64,000 bases of DNA from Dillenia suffruticosa. Taxonomy: Eukaryota > Streptophyta > Magnoliopsida > Dilleniales > Dilleniaceae. Both the position numbers and the translations under genes were made by a program. Below, in pieces: positions 24,201 through 37,120 of the stretch (position 1 is its first letter; each line of letters begins with the position of its first letter). Location of the stretch: NCBI GenBank assembly GCA_033439265.1, contig JAVTVX010000019.1, positions 5,773,501 to 5,837,500 on the forward strand. Direction: 5' to 3'. The notes beneath the pieces were generated by a model. It was given only the letters and a program-made list of their open reading frames with translations. It was not told the origin of the DNA and did no database searches.

Positions 24201-25276
24201 TAAAAATTTGAAGTACTCACCTACGACAAAAGTGGTGCTCGCGGCAAGGAGAGAGAGCAGATTTACCTCTAGTAAAAGATGGTCTTCACTATAAAACTTC
24301 CCTCCGGGATACTTCTTTTGATCGGCAGGTAGAACGGCGACATCCAGTCAACTAACAAACTTCACCTTTAACAGTGACGATGACTGCTGAAAACAGGAGA
24401 TGAGAAAGAGAAAAGAGAGGGAAGAACACAGAAGAGAGAACTAGGGTTCTTCAAAAGCCATTCCCAACATTTTCCCTGAAAACATGAGGAAACATGCCAA
24501 TGTTTTAAGTAAAATTGTTGGCATTACTTTAACGACATTTCAAATAAACACTATCAAAGGTTCCCACCAGTTCAAATTTTCATGATATTTTCTTTTGCCA
24601 ATGTTTTATCCTCTTAAACGTCTGGAATATTTACTATTTTGATGTTTTTAACAATAAATGTCAGGAAGTTAAAAATATTTGCGATGAAAACTTAAATGTC
24701 AGCAAAATACCATCAGGAAAAACCTTTTTTTTTTAATGTCTTGAGAAAGGTTGAATGTTCTATTGAGCTATCTCTTAATTTATTATTATCTTGTATGTTT
24801 TGGTTATAGCATGGTCTTATTTGAGGATTTTTGGACTTTTATTTTATGAATTTGTGCAGTCTCTTCTAATAGTTTTACAAAAATGTAGCTATGTATACAG
24901 AGAATTGTCGACATTTTCACAAAAAAAAAAAATCAGCAAATTGCTGATATTTGAACTACAAAACATTAGCAAAGGTTTAAGTATTTTCCAATATTTCAGC
25001 AAACAAACATCTACAAATTCTTTAGGTTTCGCCAACTATTATTCTCAAACATCGAAAAGGCCTCACAATTCCCAAACATTTGTCTTATCCAAAACATTGG
25101 CAAATTAAAAATTTGCTGATGTTCATAATTGTGAGCAAAGGTAAGACTTTCCCAACGTTTGTCAATAAATGTTGGGAAAATCCCCAATATTTTTTCCTTG
25201 ACGTTTTTTCCGCGAAGGTTATAAAATATCATGAGCTGACAAAAAAAGTCAAAAAATATATTTTTTTTGTACTGTC
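24201..25276 (-). mobile_element. Possible CACTA-type DNA transposon end
   Basis: On the minus strand, inward from 25276, the sequence begins CAGTACAAAAAAAA, one base from the CACTACAA start typical of CACTA (En/Spm) elements. About 800 bases follow in which short words such as CCAACGTTTG, CAATGTTTTG and TTGCTGA recur in both orientations, as in CACTA subterminal repeats. Further in (24430-24200) is a leader-like segment, then GTAGGTGAGTAC, a possible splice donor. No transposase was recognised and the other terminus was not found. This is a low-confidence call. Confidence 0.35.
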
Positions 25277-25544
25277 AATTAGACGTATGCTTTAGTCAGC
25301 TCGAAAAGGCAAAGGACTTTCTCCCCCAAACACAAAGCAAGTCCCCAAACTACCTTTATGTTGGAAGAGAAGTCTATTTGCCGTCAATGTGCTCTTGCAA
25401 AATCATTGACATTAATGTCCTCAATAACTTTTTCAATAAGAGACAACACATCTAACTTGTATTTTTTATTGGACATCCCCAAAGGGCCAAATATTTGTGC
25501 CACCTAAAGAGTCGTCAATTGGAAGAGTACCAGAGTTCTGGATG
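25277..25544. other. Unassigned short spacer
   Basis: Nothing recognised between the CACTA-like end and the first LINE-like coding sequence. Confidence 0.4.
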
Positions 25545-28520
25545 TGGAGGAAACTTTCTAGTATTAGAAGTCTAGTGTAAAATAGTTTGTTAGGGGGATG
25601 TAAACACATGGCTTTACCATTTATCTGCTTTTACTTGCCATAATTGGAATCGGATTGCTTAGTTGAAAATCAATTCAGAGTGGTGTACCAAACATAATAC
25701 TCTCAAGGACTATGCAACTTCATATTTCTCCGAATTATCTATGGGTGTTCCTCTTGGTCGTCGAGCTAGTAGGCCTAGTATATGGTAGTAGGTTATCAAG
25801 TCAAAGGATCAAATATAGTTATGTTACCCTGTTGAGTTGTTTGAGATCAGGTCAATGGTTTTCTCCATGAAACGACTCAAAGCATCGGGCCCTGATGGTA
25901 TCCGGCCTTTGTTTTACCGGAGATGTTAGGATATTACTCATCCAGCTCTATATTTGTTTGTTAGTGAGGTCTTTCAAGATGGAGGTTTTCTTCCACAATT
26001 TTTAGACTCTCATTGTTTTAGTTCAGAAGCTTAGGCCTATTCTGCAAAAGGTGGGCTTTCCTTCTTGTTGGAGTAGCATGGATAACATTATTATTGCACG
26101 GAAATTGTGTACTCGATTCACACATCAAGGGCATCTATTGGAAGATAATTATGGAAGTAGATTTTTAACGGTTTTGTGACAGTGTTAATTGAGAATTTAT
26201 AAGGTAGACCTTGTTTAACTTTCAAGTGCGCAGACTTTGTTTGACTTTTAGGTGTCTGAGTCATTGATCTAATGGGTTATGTTTGCTATTACTTATTCTC
26301 ATTCAGCATTACTTTGGAATGGTGAGCTTTTACCTTATTTTGAGTTGGGGAAAGGGTTGAGATGGAGGACCCTTTATCTCTATACCTATTTATTTTAGTT
26401 AAGGATCATCTATTGTATATGATTTAGGAGCGGGTCAGTGAGGGTCGATGGAATCCTATTCAAACCTTTCACCCAGAACCATCCATTTTGTATCTATTTT
26501 TCACAGATGACCTCTTTTTTTTTTGCAGATGCAAAGCCCAATGTCAGGGCTATGGTTTTGGATTGTCTCTAAGAGTTCTTAGAGGGTCGTGGGCTAGTTC
26601 TTAACCCCCATAAGTCACAGTTGTTCATCTCCCCTCGAGCTTCTCAATCAATAAAGAGGAGCTTGGCAAACTAGAGTCAATTTCACTTATGGATGATCTT
26701 GGGATGTATTTGGAAGTCCCCATTATGCATGGTCACTAGCTGGAAAACCAAGACCTTGAGTATAGTAGGGCTAAAAACCCTGATTCATGCAGTTACTTCC
26801 GTGATACCTGGATATAATATGAAGTCAGCTTGGCTCTCGCAATTGGTTTGTTCACAATTGGATCGTTTCAGTTGTTAGTTCCTTTGGGGAGATTTAAAGG
26901 GGTTCAATAGTATTCGTGTGATTAGAAAGGATAGAATTTGCCAATCTAAGAAGGTTGGTGGATTGGGAATTTGAAAAACAAGGAATGAAAAATAAAGCAA
27001 TTCTTACGAGACTCAGGTAGCACATCCTCTCCTCAGATTCAGCCATATGATGTGAGGTTTTTTGCTATAAATATCTCCGCCAAGGAGATTTCTTGCACCA
27101 CAGAAGTTCCTTTGGTTGTTCTTCTCTTTGGCGAAGCATTCTTTGGATCCGAGACTCACTCAGAAGTGGGTTGTGTTGGCATTTGTGTAATGAGAGGAAT
27201 ATCATATTCTTGGAGGATAATTGCATTAGCACAGGTCTATTATCTCAATGACTATCTGGTGGCCTATTGGATCTATCGGTTATGGGGTTCGTAGACCGAT
27301 TTACAATGTTGGATATACAATAGGATGTTAGAAGCCTAATAGCCCTTATCCTTCCAACCATTGTAGATGAGGTGTGGTATTTTGATTCCCCAAGATCCAG
27401 AGACTCAAGACTCGATTTGTTGGATGGGTGATCTTTCAGGCGTCTTCTTGGTTTAGTTGGCTAATACCACATTTTGCTAGGTTGGTGATAAAGAATCTCC
27501 TTCAATTAGAACTTAGAGTTAGATTTGGAAGTTAAAATGCCCAAAAAGAGTCAAATACTTGGTGTGACAACTTAAGCACGGCAAGTTGATGATCAATAGT
27601 TACCAATGTCATAGGGGTTTCATAGACAATCCCTTGTGTCCTCTATATAGGGAGTCTCCAGAGACCCATAGTCACCTATTCAAGGATTTGATAGGAGTTC
27701 AATAGGTTTCTAACAGACCTTGTGTTTGTCTCTCTCACTCGGTTGGTGTAGGGAATTTAGGAGAATCAGTAGGTGGCTATCCCATAACTATCTCTCCCAT
27801 GCCATCCACAGAGGTCTTCTGTGGTCAGCTTATTTTGTGTATACTCTTTGTACCATTTGGAAGGCTAGATGTCCACCTTCTCCCTAGACATTGTAGCCTC
27901 AACCATCTCTCGGTACACTTAGGAGGGATGTTTGGCTTTGGGGAGTCATCTTAAGTATGTCCCCCATTCAAGCAGTTGGATTTGTTAGATCCCCTCTCCT
28001 GGCTTTTCATAAATTGAATATGGATAACTGCTCAGATATCCCTTCATGTTTGGCAGGCGTTGACAACACGTGTTGAAATTGGTTTTTAGATATGTAGTTT
28101 TATGATTAACTTGGGTTGATAGATCCTTTTATCGTAGAATTATGTGGCGTCCATGAGGGACTTTCACTTTTGGCCTGTACCAAGCTCTTCCCTACTATTC
28201 TGGAGATTGATTCTGCCAAAATTGAGGAATCTCTATCATCTGCGGTAACTCCCTTGCATCCTTGATTTCACATCATCTAGGAATGCCAGAATCTCAATTA
28301 TCAAATCCAAATTGGTCAAATTTGCTTTGTCAATCATGAGGGTAATAAATATGCAAATGTATTAGCTAAGTTAGGGTGGTCAACCCCTTTGGAGGTTTGT
28401 GAGTTACATTCTCCTTTGAGTGAGGTATATTGCCTATGAAAGAGTTAAAATAGGGGTAAGACTTTCTTTAGAAGTTAGTCCGTTTTCCCTTTCCTTTCTT
28501 ACCAAAAATTAAAATAAATT
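25545..28520 (+). mobile_element. L1-type LINE ORF2 remnant
   Basis: This is a 5-prime-truncated non-LTR retrotransposon. A block resembling the L1 linker before RT lies at 25600-25800 (NRI-like, then INSEW-like words). RT follows, with MKRLKASGPDGIRPLFYR near 25870 and an F-x-DDLFFFADA active-site region near 26505-26530, where the second residue of the usual FADD is T. C-terminal RT/thumb sequence (SWKTKTLSIVGLKTLIHAVT) begins near 26730, then LWGDLKGF near 26885. A Cys-rich region follows, and the end of an RNase H domain (NKYANVLAKLGWSTPLEV) near 28330-28400. The tail CTTTCTTACCAAAAATTAAA (28494-28513) resembles plant LINE 3-prime ends. Stops and frameshifts are frequent throughout, so it is long dead. 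Confidence 0.85.
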
Positions 28521-29417
28521 GTATTTTTTAACTAAATCTCTAACCATTAGTTTCTTATCTCTCCTTTTTAACCCTTTATCATTCTAAGATATAATAGTGG
28601 CAAAGAGAGTTATTCTCCAACACCTAACCTAAAACTAAGAGCCCTATTACCTATTTAATTTTTTGCCTCTCTCAATAATACACATCATATGGCTAAGCAC
28701 TTAACCCTTAGAAACCACAATAGCCATTTCAGAAACTACACCCAATTTCCTTGAAAAAACTGCTTCATTAGTATAGTTATCAAAGTGAGAGGAGATATGA
28801 GATGGAGTACCTCTATTAGACCTCTTTGTCTAATTGATCAAGTTCATATTGAATGTTCCCCATCAGATTTCCAATGCCTCTATAAGGTGTTGAGCTCCGC
28901 ATCCCTTATCTTATTTCTTTGAGCTTTTCTTGACAGGACCACTCAACCACTTCTTTGATCTCCAAGCATTTCTTTGCTTTTTCCAACTCCAGCATTTTCA
29001 AGTTTAAGTTTTGTAGTTCTTTCAGGTTCCAAAGAAGAGGGGGCTACTAGGAGCAACAGCCCTAAATTGGATTTATAGTTTGGAGGTGCACCACAAGTTG
29101 TAAATTTAGAAACAAAGACTTGATATGGTTTTAATCTAATGAAACAAACCCATATATTCTCCATTGGCCTAGATAGGTCTATATTAATTGAGACCTTTGT
29201 GGATCATAGAAAATTCATAAGTTTCCTCAGTAATTTTGCTCTGTTTATTCTCTTTTGATAGAATGCTTAAATCTAATATTTCTACATCTCTAGAAATAGT
29301 CAAACACTCTATCTCGTTAATGCCACCTTCATCTAGCAAACCAATCTCATAAGACATAAGAGGATCACAAATATCATTCTCCAATATGCCCGACTCCACA
29401 TTAATGTTGGCTAGATT
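28521..29417. other. Unassigned; weak coding-like sequence on the minus strand
   Basis: No recognised gene. On the minus strand, 29184-29417 gives an acidic frame (NINVESGILENDICDPLMSY, then DVEILDLSILSKEN) ending in a stop. Copia-5 cuts it at 29418, and its longer apparent open frame simply runs into the Copia LTR. It could be a host-gene scrap continuing at 36054. I cannot name it. Confidence 0.25.
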
Positions 29418-29956
29418 TGTTAAAATGCATGGCAATTCTAATAGATGTTTCAAATCCAAAAATGAGACAAAATAAATGCAGAAGCGAAATACGGGTTTAG
29501 GGTTACCTCCAACCATACTCTTTTTCTTCACCATCGGCAACTGTAAAATCACCAAAATAATCCTTGAATGTGAAAAAACTCTTCTAAACTCTAAAATTCA
29601 CTTAATAGATAGTATAGAGTTATGAATTTTAGATTTAGGGATTCTATACTCTAGAAAGGGGTTTTATAGTTGTGGACTATCACACAACATTCAAATTACT
29701 TAATTGTTATCGGAAATTAATGCTATACAGGTTAATGAAAAATTTAAATCAATCTAAAATGGAAAAACATAGAAATGTGGTCCAGGTTTGCATAGACCAT
29801 AAAATTTTGACCACATACATTCCTAATTCAAAAAAGCTTCCATTCTGAGCTATATTTACTCCGCTTCAATTATGTTTTTCAAATTTAATTGGATTTCCTA
29901 ATGAATTTTGGTATTGAATTCAAATTATTCTCAATTTTGAGTTCAACATTTTAACA
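29418..29956 (-). repeat. Copia-5 3-prime LTR
   Basis: This 539-bp LTR has plus-strand edges TGTTAAAATGCATGG and CATTTTAACA. The adjoining minus-strand purine tract AAGTGGGAGAAA (29957-29968) fixes its edge. Confidence 0.82.
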
Positions 29957-29968
29957 TTTCTCCCACTT
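29957..29968 (-). other. Copia-5 polypurine tract
   Basis: On the minus strand it reads AAGTGGGAGAAA, directly before the 3-prime LTR. This is the usual priming site for plus-strand DNA synthesis. Confidence 0.8.
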
Positions 29969-30199
29969 AGCCTAATAAATAATTTGAAAACATTCCCAAG
30001 TTATAACCTTGTGAAAATAGAGCACTCGAGTCATGACAATCCATCTCTTAGTATTGAGTATTACCTTCCAAGTACCACAATATATTTTATTTTCTAATTT
30101 TATGGTGACATTTATTTTATGAACAACGCATATCTGGATCCAACTTTATGAATTTATATCAAAACCAATTATGCACATGACTTTATTGAGAAAAATTCA

Positions 30200-33100
30200 A
30201 ATCAGAGTTTCATTCATATAAGGTTTTAAGCCCATATTTATAATATGATCTCTGAATTTACTTGGAGACATACTTTTAGTCAATGGATCAGTCAACATAT
30301 AATCAGTGCTAATATATTAAATTATAATCTTTATAATGTGCTTATTTCGACTCAACTACTACTCTTATTATTTTTAGCCAAATATATAGTAGCTGAATTG
30401 TCACAGTATATATAATGGTTTAGGTACAGAAGCCAAAATTCTAAACCCAGATATGAAACTCCTTTGCTATACCATTTGTGATGTAATCTCAAAACACGTC
30501 ATAAACTCAACTTCCATTGTGGAAGTCATAGTGAATGTCTATTTAGTACTCCTCTACAACATAGTTCTACTGGTCATCATAAAGATATAATCCGACGTTG
30601 ATTTTCGAGACTCAATGTAGATGGCAAAATCGGAAACTAAGTACCCGACCACTTCCAAATAGTCAGTTCTTCTGTATGTAAACATCTAGTCCTTCCAAAT
30701 AGTCGGTTCTTTTATTTGTAGACATGTAGTCCTTGATGGCTTGTAGATACCTCAACACCTACTTTATAGCCTTCTAGTATTCCAAACTTGGATTACTTTG
30801 ATATTTTCTTAACATTCCCACTGCATGTGCTATATCAAATATTGTACAGATCTGTACATACATAAGACTTCTAATCATAAAAGTACATGGAATACTAGCC
30901 ATTTGTTCTCTTTCCAGATCCAGCTTGGGGCATTGGTCTATACTAAATCTATCTTGACTGACAATTGGATTTACACTTGGTGAATAATTCTTCATTTTGT
31001 ATTTCTTAAGAACTTTTTTTATATAAATTTCTTGAGATAGTCCCAAAACTTTAATGGATCTATCTTGATGTATTTTTATGTCAATGATATAAGATGAATC
31101 ATCTAAATCTTTCATTTCAAAGTTTCTAGATAAAAATTATTTGACTTCATATAAAATTCTTTTATCATTGGTAGCAAACAATGTGTTATCCACATATAGG
31201 ATCAGGAAATAAAACTTACTCCTACTAACCTTAAGATATATGCATTGATTTACAATATTTTCTTTAAAATCGAATGAAGTAATGATATTGTGAAATTTCA
31301 AATACTACTGACAGGAGGTTTGTTTCAATCCATATATGGATTTCTTAATCTTGCATACCAAATGCTCATTACCACTAGAGGAGAATCCTTCAGGTTTTTG
31401 TATATAAACCTTTCCTCTAGTTTACCATTAAGAAATGTCGTTTTTACATCCATTTATTACAACTCTAAATCCAAATGTGCAACAAGTGTTAGAATATTAT
31501 GAAGAAAATCTTTTTTAGAAATTGGAGAGAATGTCTCAAATAATCGACTCCTTCCCTTTGACCAAACCCTTTAGCAATGAGTTTGGCCTATATTTCTCTA
31601 TGTTGCCTAATAAGTCAATCTTTGTCTTGAAGACCTACTTACAACCAATGGATTTAACCCCATTAGACAACTCTATAACATACCAGACTCCATTGTTCCT
31701 CATAAAGTCTATCTCATCTTTTATGGCATCTAACCATAAGATCGAATCCTTAGCTCTCATGGCTTGTGAAAATGTTTTCGAGTTATCTATGGCTCCAATA
31801 TTATAGTCAAATTCCCGAAGGGATACTACCTAGTAATTAATGTATCTTTTAACTCATTTAAATTTTCTTAATGTTGGTTCAACATTCTTTGTGGGAGAGA
31901 TTGCCCAACTTGATCTAGGTCAACATACTATGGAAATATTTCATTGTTATTTGTATCTTGATTAACGTCCATGGGTTTTTAAGGGATATTTTGTATGACA
32001 ACCAACTTAATACTTGAGCTAGATGAGATATTTGATGGACCTTTTGCAGGAACTAAGTCCAAAAGATGATTACTCCACTGACCAAGTTATTTTCTATAAA
32101 TTTAGCATTTCTAGATTTTACAAACCTATTGTGGTAAGATGGATAATAGAACCAGTATCCCTTGGACTTATCAGCATAACTAACAAAATATCCACTTATA
32201 GTCTTCAAGTCCAGTTTCTTTTCTTGTGTATTGTAAACTCTTATTTTTTTTCAGGGTATCCCCATATGAGTACATGTCACAAATTGGGTTTCCAACCCTT
32301 GAATAACTCAAATGGAGTTTTGGCAACAGTTTTGGTTGGAACTGTGTTTAATATGTACGTGGCCATTTTAAGGGTTTCGGTCTGCAAGAACTTAAGCATT
32401 TTGAAGATAGTTATCATACTTCAAACCATATCAAGCATGATTCTTTTCTTCTTTCAGTTACTCTACTCTGGTTAGGTGAATCAGGTATGGTGTATTAGAT
32501 AACAATTTCATTGTCTAATAAGAACTTTGCAAATGGACAAGGTATTAGTCCATCTGAACTTAGAATCTATATTTGCATACCACATTATTTCTTTACCTCT
32601 GTTTTAAAAACTTTAAATGCACTTAATATTTCGTCCTTAGATCAAAACAGGTAAAAATACATATATCATATGTAGTTATCTATAAATGAAATGAATTAAC
32701 TTTAACCGTATTAGTCTATATCTAAAATATAAATATCTGTATGTATGATTTTTAGAAAATCCAAACTCCTCTTGCATCATTATGAGACTTATTGGTCTCC
32801 TTACCCTTGATAGAATATATACAATTCTCAAAGTTGATAAAGTTTAAGGCATCAAGTACTCTATTTTTTATCAATTTTTCCAATCTCTTTATGAAAATAC
32901 ATCCCAATCTGTTGTGCTGTAATATAGAAAAGTTTTCCTCAATGACACCTTTTTTAGCTTCTATATGTGTTGTATTTAAACATGCATTGTATTGCATATA
33001 AATGATGTAAAATCCATATGCAAAAATAATATCATTTTATTATCAAGTTGGAAAAAATATTTATATTGTACAAGTTTTGAAACAAAAATTAATTTCCTAA

Positions 33101-34150
33101 AAAATTTAGATACAAAAAAAACTCCTTCCAACTTCAAGGCATGCCCACTTATCAATATAAACTCGCAATCTCTAATGGTTTTCACTCGTGAGCTCATCTT
33201 GTTTCCTAAATAGATGAGTTGTCCATGAGTCATCGGATTCGTTAGATTTTGCAAACCCTACAATATATTCGTAATGTGAATAGTAAACCAGAATCAATCC
33301 ACCATGTGTTTTGAGAAGTTTCAGTCATACGAAATTCATAACATACAAATGAAATTTCTCTACCTTTTGTCTCAAACCACCAATGATAATTGATATAATT
33401 CTTCTTTATGTGTCTCTTTTTTTTTAGAAGAAATACTTGAGCTCCTTTTCAATGCCCAGATTTGGTTTTGTGCCCTTTTGTGTGGACAAGGATTTGCCTT
33501 TCCTCTCCCTTAGACTGCCATATGCGCACTTATAGATCCCTCCTTCATTTCCATAAACGGTCTTCCCTCCTTCTATACATGTATGGTTATTAACTCATTA
33601 ATAGACAATTTCTCCATATATATGTTATATGAGATCTTAAAAGGACTATAAAGCTGCGGAAGAGTATTCAAAATGAAGTGCACAAGGAAAGATTTGGACA
33701 TCTCAGTCTCCAGGTCTTTCAGTTGAGCCATAATGTCCTACATCCGCATGATGTGCTCACGCACACCTTGGAGCAATGAGCTTTAGGAATAAAAACTGCA
33801 TAATAAGGGTGTTGGCTAAAGACTTTTCCTCTGCCTAGAATTGCTCATCTATAACCTTAAGAAGTGCATGGACATTGGTATGTTGATTGAATGAGCTATG
33901 GATAGCAGCCGAAATTTTGTTTTTTATGAACCTGATACTTAGATGATTAGATTGCTTTCACTTTTCATAAAGAGTCCTTTCGTCCATAAAGATGGTATCA
34001 GTCAATGGAGGTGGCTCTTCTTTTTATATGATATAGTCAATGTCCAAACAATATAAATGGAAAAATACCATTTCGCTCCACTTTTTATAGTCCTCTCCAT
34101 TCAATTTGAAAAAAATCAGATTTAAGATCTATGGTTTGGATGACTTAAAA
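30200..34150 (-). pseudogene. Copia-5 gag-pol remnant
   Basis: On the minus strand the order is gag, protease, integrase, RT, RNase H. RT/RNase H sequence is clearest at 30774-31115 (GLSQEIYIKKVLKKYKMKN, then DLEREQMASIPC and SLMYVQICTIFDIAHAVGML). The integrase C-terminal region lies near 32230-32310, protease-like sequence near 32750-33250, and a gag-like helical region at about 33400-34150. It is broken at many points. Plus-strand frames in this span (31290-33213) are antisense. Confidence 0.8.
30645..30740 (-). repeat. Short tandem duplication inside Copia-5
   Basis: CTTCCAAATAGTC followed by GTTCTT and a TCTAGT/TGTAGT end occurs twice with a spacing of about 42 bases. It is a local duplication inside the RNase H remnant. 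Confidence 0.7.
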
Positions 34151-35555
34151 TAAATAAAATATAATTACTAACTTTGTATAAGACTTTTAAATATATTTAT
34201 ACAAACATATTATGTATAAATCTATAACATAGAAGTTGTCTTCCATTAGATTTATTTAATTTTATATTAAAATTTTCAAAACTAACTCATTCCCTAACGT
34301 TTGTAAGCTAATTAAAAAATTACCATGTAATTAATCCGTCTCTGATTACTTTATTCTTTTCTACTAGACTCTCTGATTAATACATCAGGTAGATTCTCAG
34401 GTAGGTGGAAAGGTTCAAATGGAACTGCTTAAGAACCAGTTATCTTTAGAATTATTCCTGTCTTGTTGACAGACCCTTCTGAGACATGTATTAAATCAAC
34501 TACACTTATATACAATTAGCTATCTTGATATCCTATCTCCAATGTATTATTATCATGCAATAAAAATTCTTGTGGAATAATATTTATTATATAAAAATAA
34601 TAATCACACCAAATATCCATTTTTAATGTTATCAAAATCTACCTAGCATAAAATTTCTATCAAAATTATAACTATTGTGACTATATCGTAATTAATAAGA
34701 AATTATATTGATCATTGGGATATTTTAAAATTTATGCAAAAAAAAATGTTACAATTTTTCTTTATGCATTTTTTATATATATACACAATTTTGTACGTGA
34801 CTTTATGTATAAATATTATTTTGCACAAGCCCTTATATATAAATATTATGTTAAAATTAATTTATGCATAATATAAATATTTTTCATGATTCATATGAAT
34901 TTTTATATCGATTATACATATTTTATGTAATAAAAATTCATATTAAAATTATGTATGAAAAATATTTTATAAGTCTAGAAAATACAAAATTTATGTAAAG
35001 TCTTATATACATAAATTGAAATTTTTATTTTGAATTTTTCCCAAAAATAGCAGACAATACCTTAATAATGTAGAATGGAAATTAGACCATAATTATGGGT
35101 CAGTATGTGAAAATGCCTAATGGAACATCTCAGATTAGGTATGCTTTTTCAATTATCGCTGTACACTTCATGGCCAAAAACAGATTGTTCCCTAGTGGAA
35201 CACCACATGTGAACCATACTGTGCACCACATGTGCACGTGTCAGATTTGAGTCAATTAAGAAATCCTTATTTTCGCAAGGCCATACACAAATTCAGCCCA
35301 TGCTAACTCCTTCGGGTCTTCATCATCCGAAGGGACCCAAGAGTTCCGATCCGAATCTGGCCGCTTCTGACGTCGGATGCCAAAAAATCATGAAAAAAAA
35401 AAAAAAAACTCCGTTCTTCATTTTTAAAATATCGAATTATGTGAAACTTTATACTCAATACATTTATAATCTCGAAATGTTTTAAGAATGAGCAATTTGA
35501 ACAAATTTATTTTAAAAAAATTGATTTTGAAAAATTCAAAATTTATCACAAAGTT
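34151..35555 (-). other. Copia-5 leader, AT-rich
   Basis: About 1.4 kb between the gag remnant and the PBS, very AT-rich, with recurring TTATATATAAATATTAT-like words near 34740-35000. There is no gene. The length suggests an unrecognised insertion in it. Confidence 0.5.
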
Positions 35556-35568
35556 GACTCTGATGCCA
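35556..35568 (-). other. Copia-5 primer-binding site
   Basis: On the minus strand it reads TGGCATCAGAGTC, a slightly altered initiator Met tRNA PBS, two bases from the 5-prime LTR. Confidence 0.75.
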
Positions 35569-35570
35569 TA

Positions 35571-36053
35571 TATTAGAATACATGGCCCTAATACATGTTT
35601 TTAATACAAAAATGAGCCAAAATAAATATAGAAGAGAAATAAAAATTTAGAGTTACTTCCGACCATACTCCTTTTCTTCATCCCAGCAAATGTAAAAATA
35701 ACAAAATAATCCTTGGTGTAAAATCACGAATTTTGAATTTAGAAATCCTTAACTTCAGAAGAGGTTTTTACAATTGTGCATCATCACACGGCATTCAAAC
35801 CAAAGTGTCACGAGAAATTAATTCCACACATAGGAAAGAATTTAAATCAATTCAAAAGAGAAAAATATGGGAATGTGGTCAAGGTTTGGATGGGTCACAA
35901 AATTCTGGCCACATGCATTTTCAATTAAGAAAAATTACATTTTGAACCATATTTACTCCCATTTAGCTATATTTTTACCATTTAATTGATTTTTCTTATA
36001 AATTTTGTCATTGAGTTCAAATTATTCTCTATTTTGAATTCAAAATTCTAGCA
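35571..36053 (-). repeat. Copia-5 5-prime LTR
   Basis: This 483-bp LTR is homologous to 29418-29956. Shared words include ATAATCCTTG, ATCACACAACATTCAAA/ATCACACGGCATTCAAA and GAGTTCAAATTATTCTC. Confidence 0.82.
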
Positions 36054-36460
36054 AGAACATAAAAAAATTCCTTCCTCACAGATATTGCCCCTTATCATCC
36101 TGCTCACTAAATTCAAGTTCGGCATTTTTCCACACATCGGAACCACTGGAAGCATGGACAGAAAATTGTCTTTGTTATTGGACTGACTCTTGAGAAGCTA
36201 GCCCACCATAGCCAGAATCCGAACAATTAATCGTATCCCTAACTTCGGGAGACTGAAGATCTACACAACCCGGGTATTACCCAGTAATAAATATCTCAAC
36301 ACATGAATTTCAAAGATATCATTGTCAACAGCAGCATGAACCTTCCTGTTCGTTTGTTCCTTCAGTGATGTGATTACCATCGATGATATTCAATTGGAAC
36401 ATGGTTGTTTATTTGCTATAATTTTAAATTTGGTACATGTTTTCGCTGCTATATTCTTGT
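36054..36460 (-). other. Unassigned; coding-like scrap on the minus strand
   Basis: At about 36290-36075 the minus strand reads VDLQSPEVRDTINCSDSGYG, then after a stop SVHASSGSDVWKNAELEFSE. Its Ser/Asp/Glu-rich composition looks like real protein, but I recognise no family. Together with 29184-29417 it may be one host gene or older element split by Copia-5. Confidence 0.25.
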
Positions 36461-37115
36461 AAATCAACAGGGGGCTTTTCAGAGATCACAACGACTGGCG
36501 GACCATTGGCTTCTCTTGCAATGTGGGTTGGGTTTTATCAACTTTGGAAAAGCTTTTGGAACTGACAGAGGGACTGCTGATTGCGAAGGAGAAGAGGATT
36601 AAATTGCTCAATATTTAGTTGGATTTTCAAGAGGTGATTTAGCCGACCAAAACTACTAACAAGCATCATAAATTCTCATCTATTATGGACGATTGCAGGT
36701 TATTGCTTGAGGGGTTGCAGAACTTTTAAATTAACCATGCATACTGGGAAACAAACTCTTGTGTTGTAATGCTTGCAAAAATGGATGTTGGGGATCACTA
36801 GTGTTTGTATTCAAGCCCTCCTACAAAGTGGCCCTTGTGCATCATTTTGATTGTAATCGTGCTGTACTCCATCGGATTGTAACCTCTTTTCTCTTTATGA
36901 TAGACACTCCCTTTTAGAGAGAGAGAGAGAGAGAGAGAGAGAGGTTGCAGGAAGAACAAGAAGAAGCAGAAAAAGAAAAGCTAATTTGCCATCAAGTGAA
37001 CTAAATCTTTTAGTTAAACATTTCATGGCCAATCCTTCCCTTATAACAGATGAGTCATTCTTAATTTTTTGTATTGAATATGGTTGTAAAATCTTAAAAG
37101 ACTAATTAAATTTGT
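36461..37115 (+). mobile_element. LINE 3-prime segment, copy 1 (RNase H remnant)
   Basis: From about 36478 the plus strand encodes an RVT_3-type RNase H remnant: FRDHNDWRTIGFSCNVGW, LEKLLELTEGLLIAKEKRIK, then SSIMDDCRLLLEGLQNF and VVMLAKMDVGDH. This is the C-terminal domain of plant L1-type ORF2. In-frame stops show that it is dead. The 3-prime tail includes TCGGATTGTAACC, then a (GA)n tract at 36915-36943 and GGTTGCAGGAAGAACAAG. The same tail recurs at 42599-42950. Confidence 0.75.
36915..36943 (+). repeat. (GA)n microsatellite
   Basis: A simple GA repeat in the tail of LINE copy 1. The same tract occurs at 42723-42752 in copy 2. Confidence 0.95.
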
Positions 37116-37120
37116 GTAAC

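Larger units (their letters stand above)
29418..36053 (-). mobile_element. Copia-5: full-length but heavily broken Copia element
   Basis: This is a 6.6-kb minus-strand Copia. It has a 3-prime LTR at 29418-29956, a purine tract at 29957-29968, RNase H, RT, integrase and gag remnants, a long leader, a PBS at 35556-35568 and a 5-prime LTR at 35571-36053. The flanks AGATT and AGAAC agree at only three of five positions, so a target duplication is not proven. The coding region has many breaks. The two LTRs are clearly more diverged than those of the other Copias, so this is likely the oldest full-length copy here. Confidence 0.85.

Noticed and set aside
28943-29164. Minus-strand frame of 73 codons
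   Set aside because: No recognisable family or conserved motif, and no supporting start context. Too weak to list as a gene.
31290-33213. Series of plus-strand frames up to 150 codons
   Set aside because: All are antisense to the Copia-5 pol remnant, which is recognisable on the minus strand.
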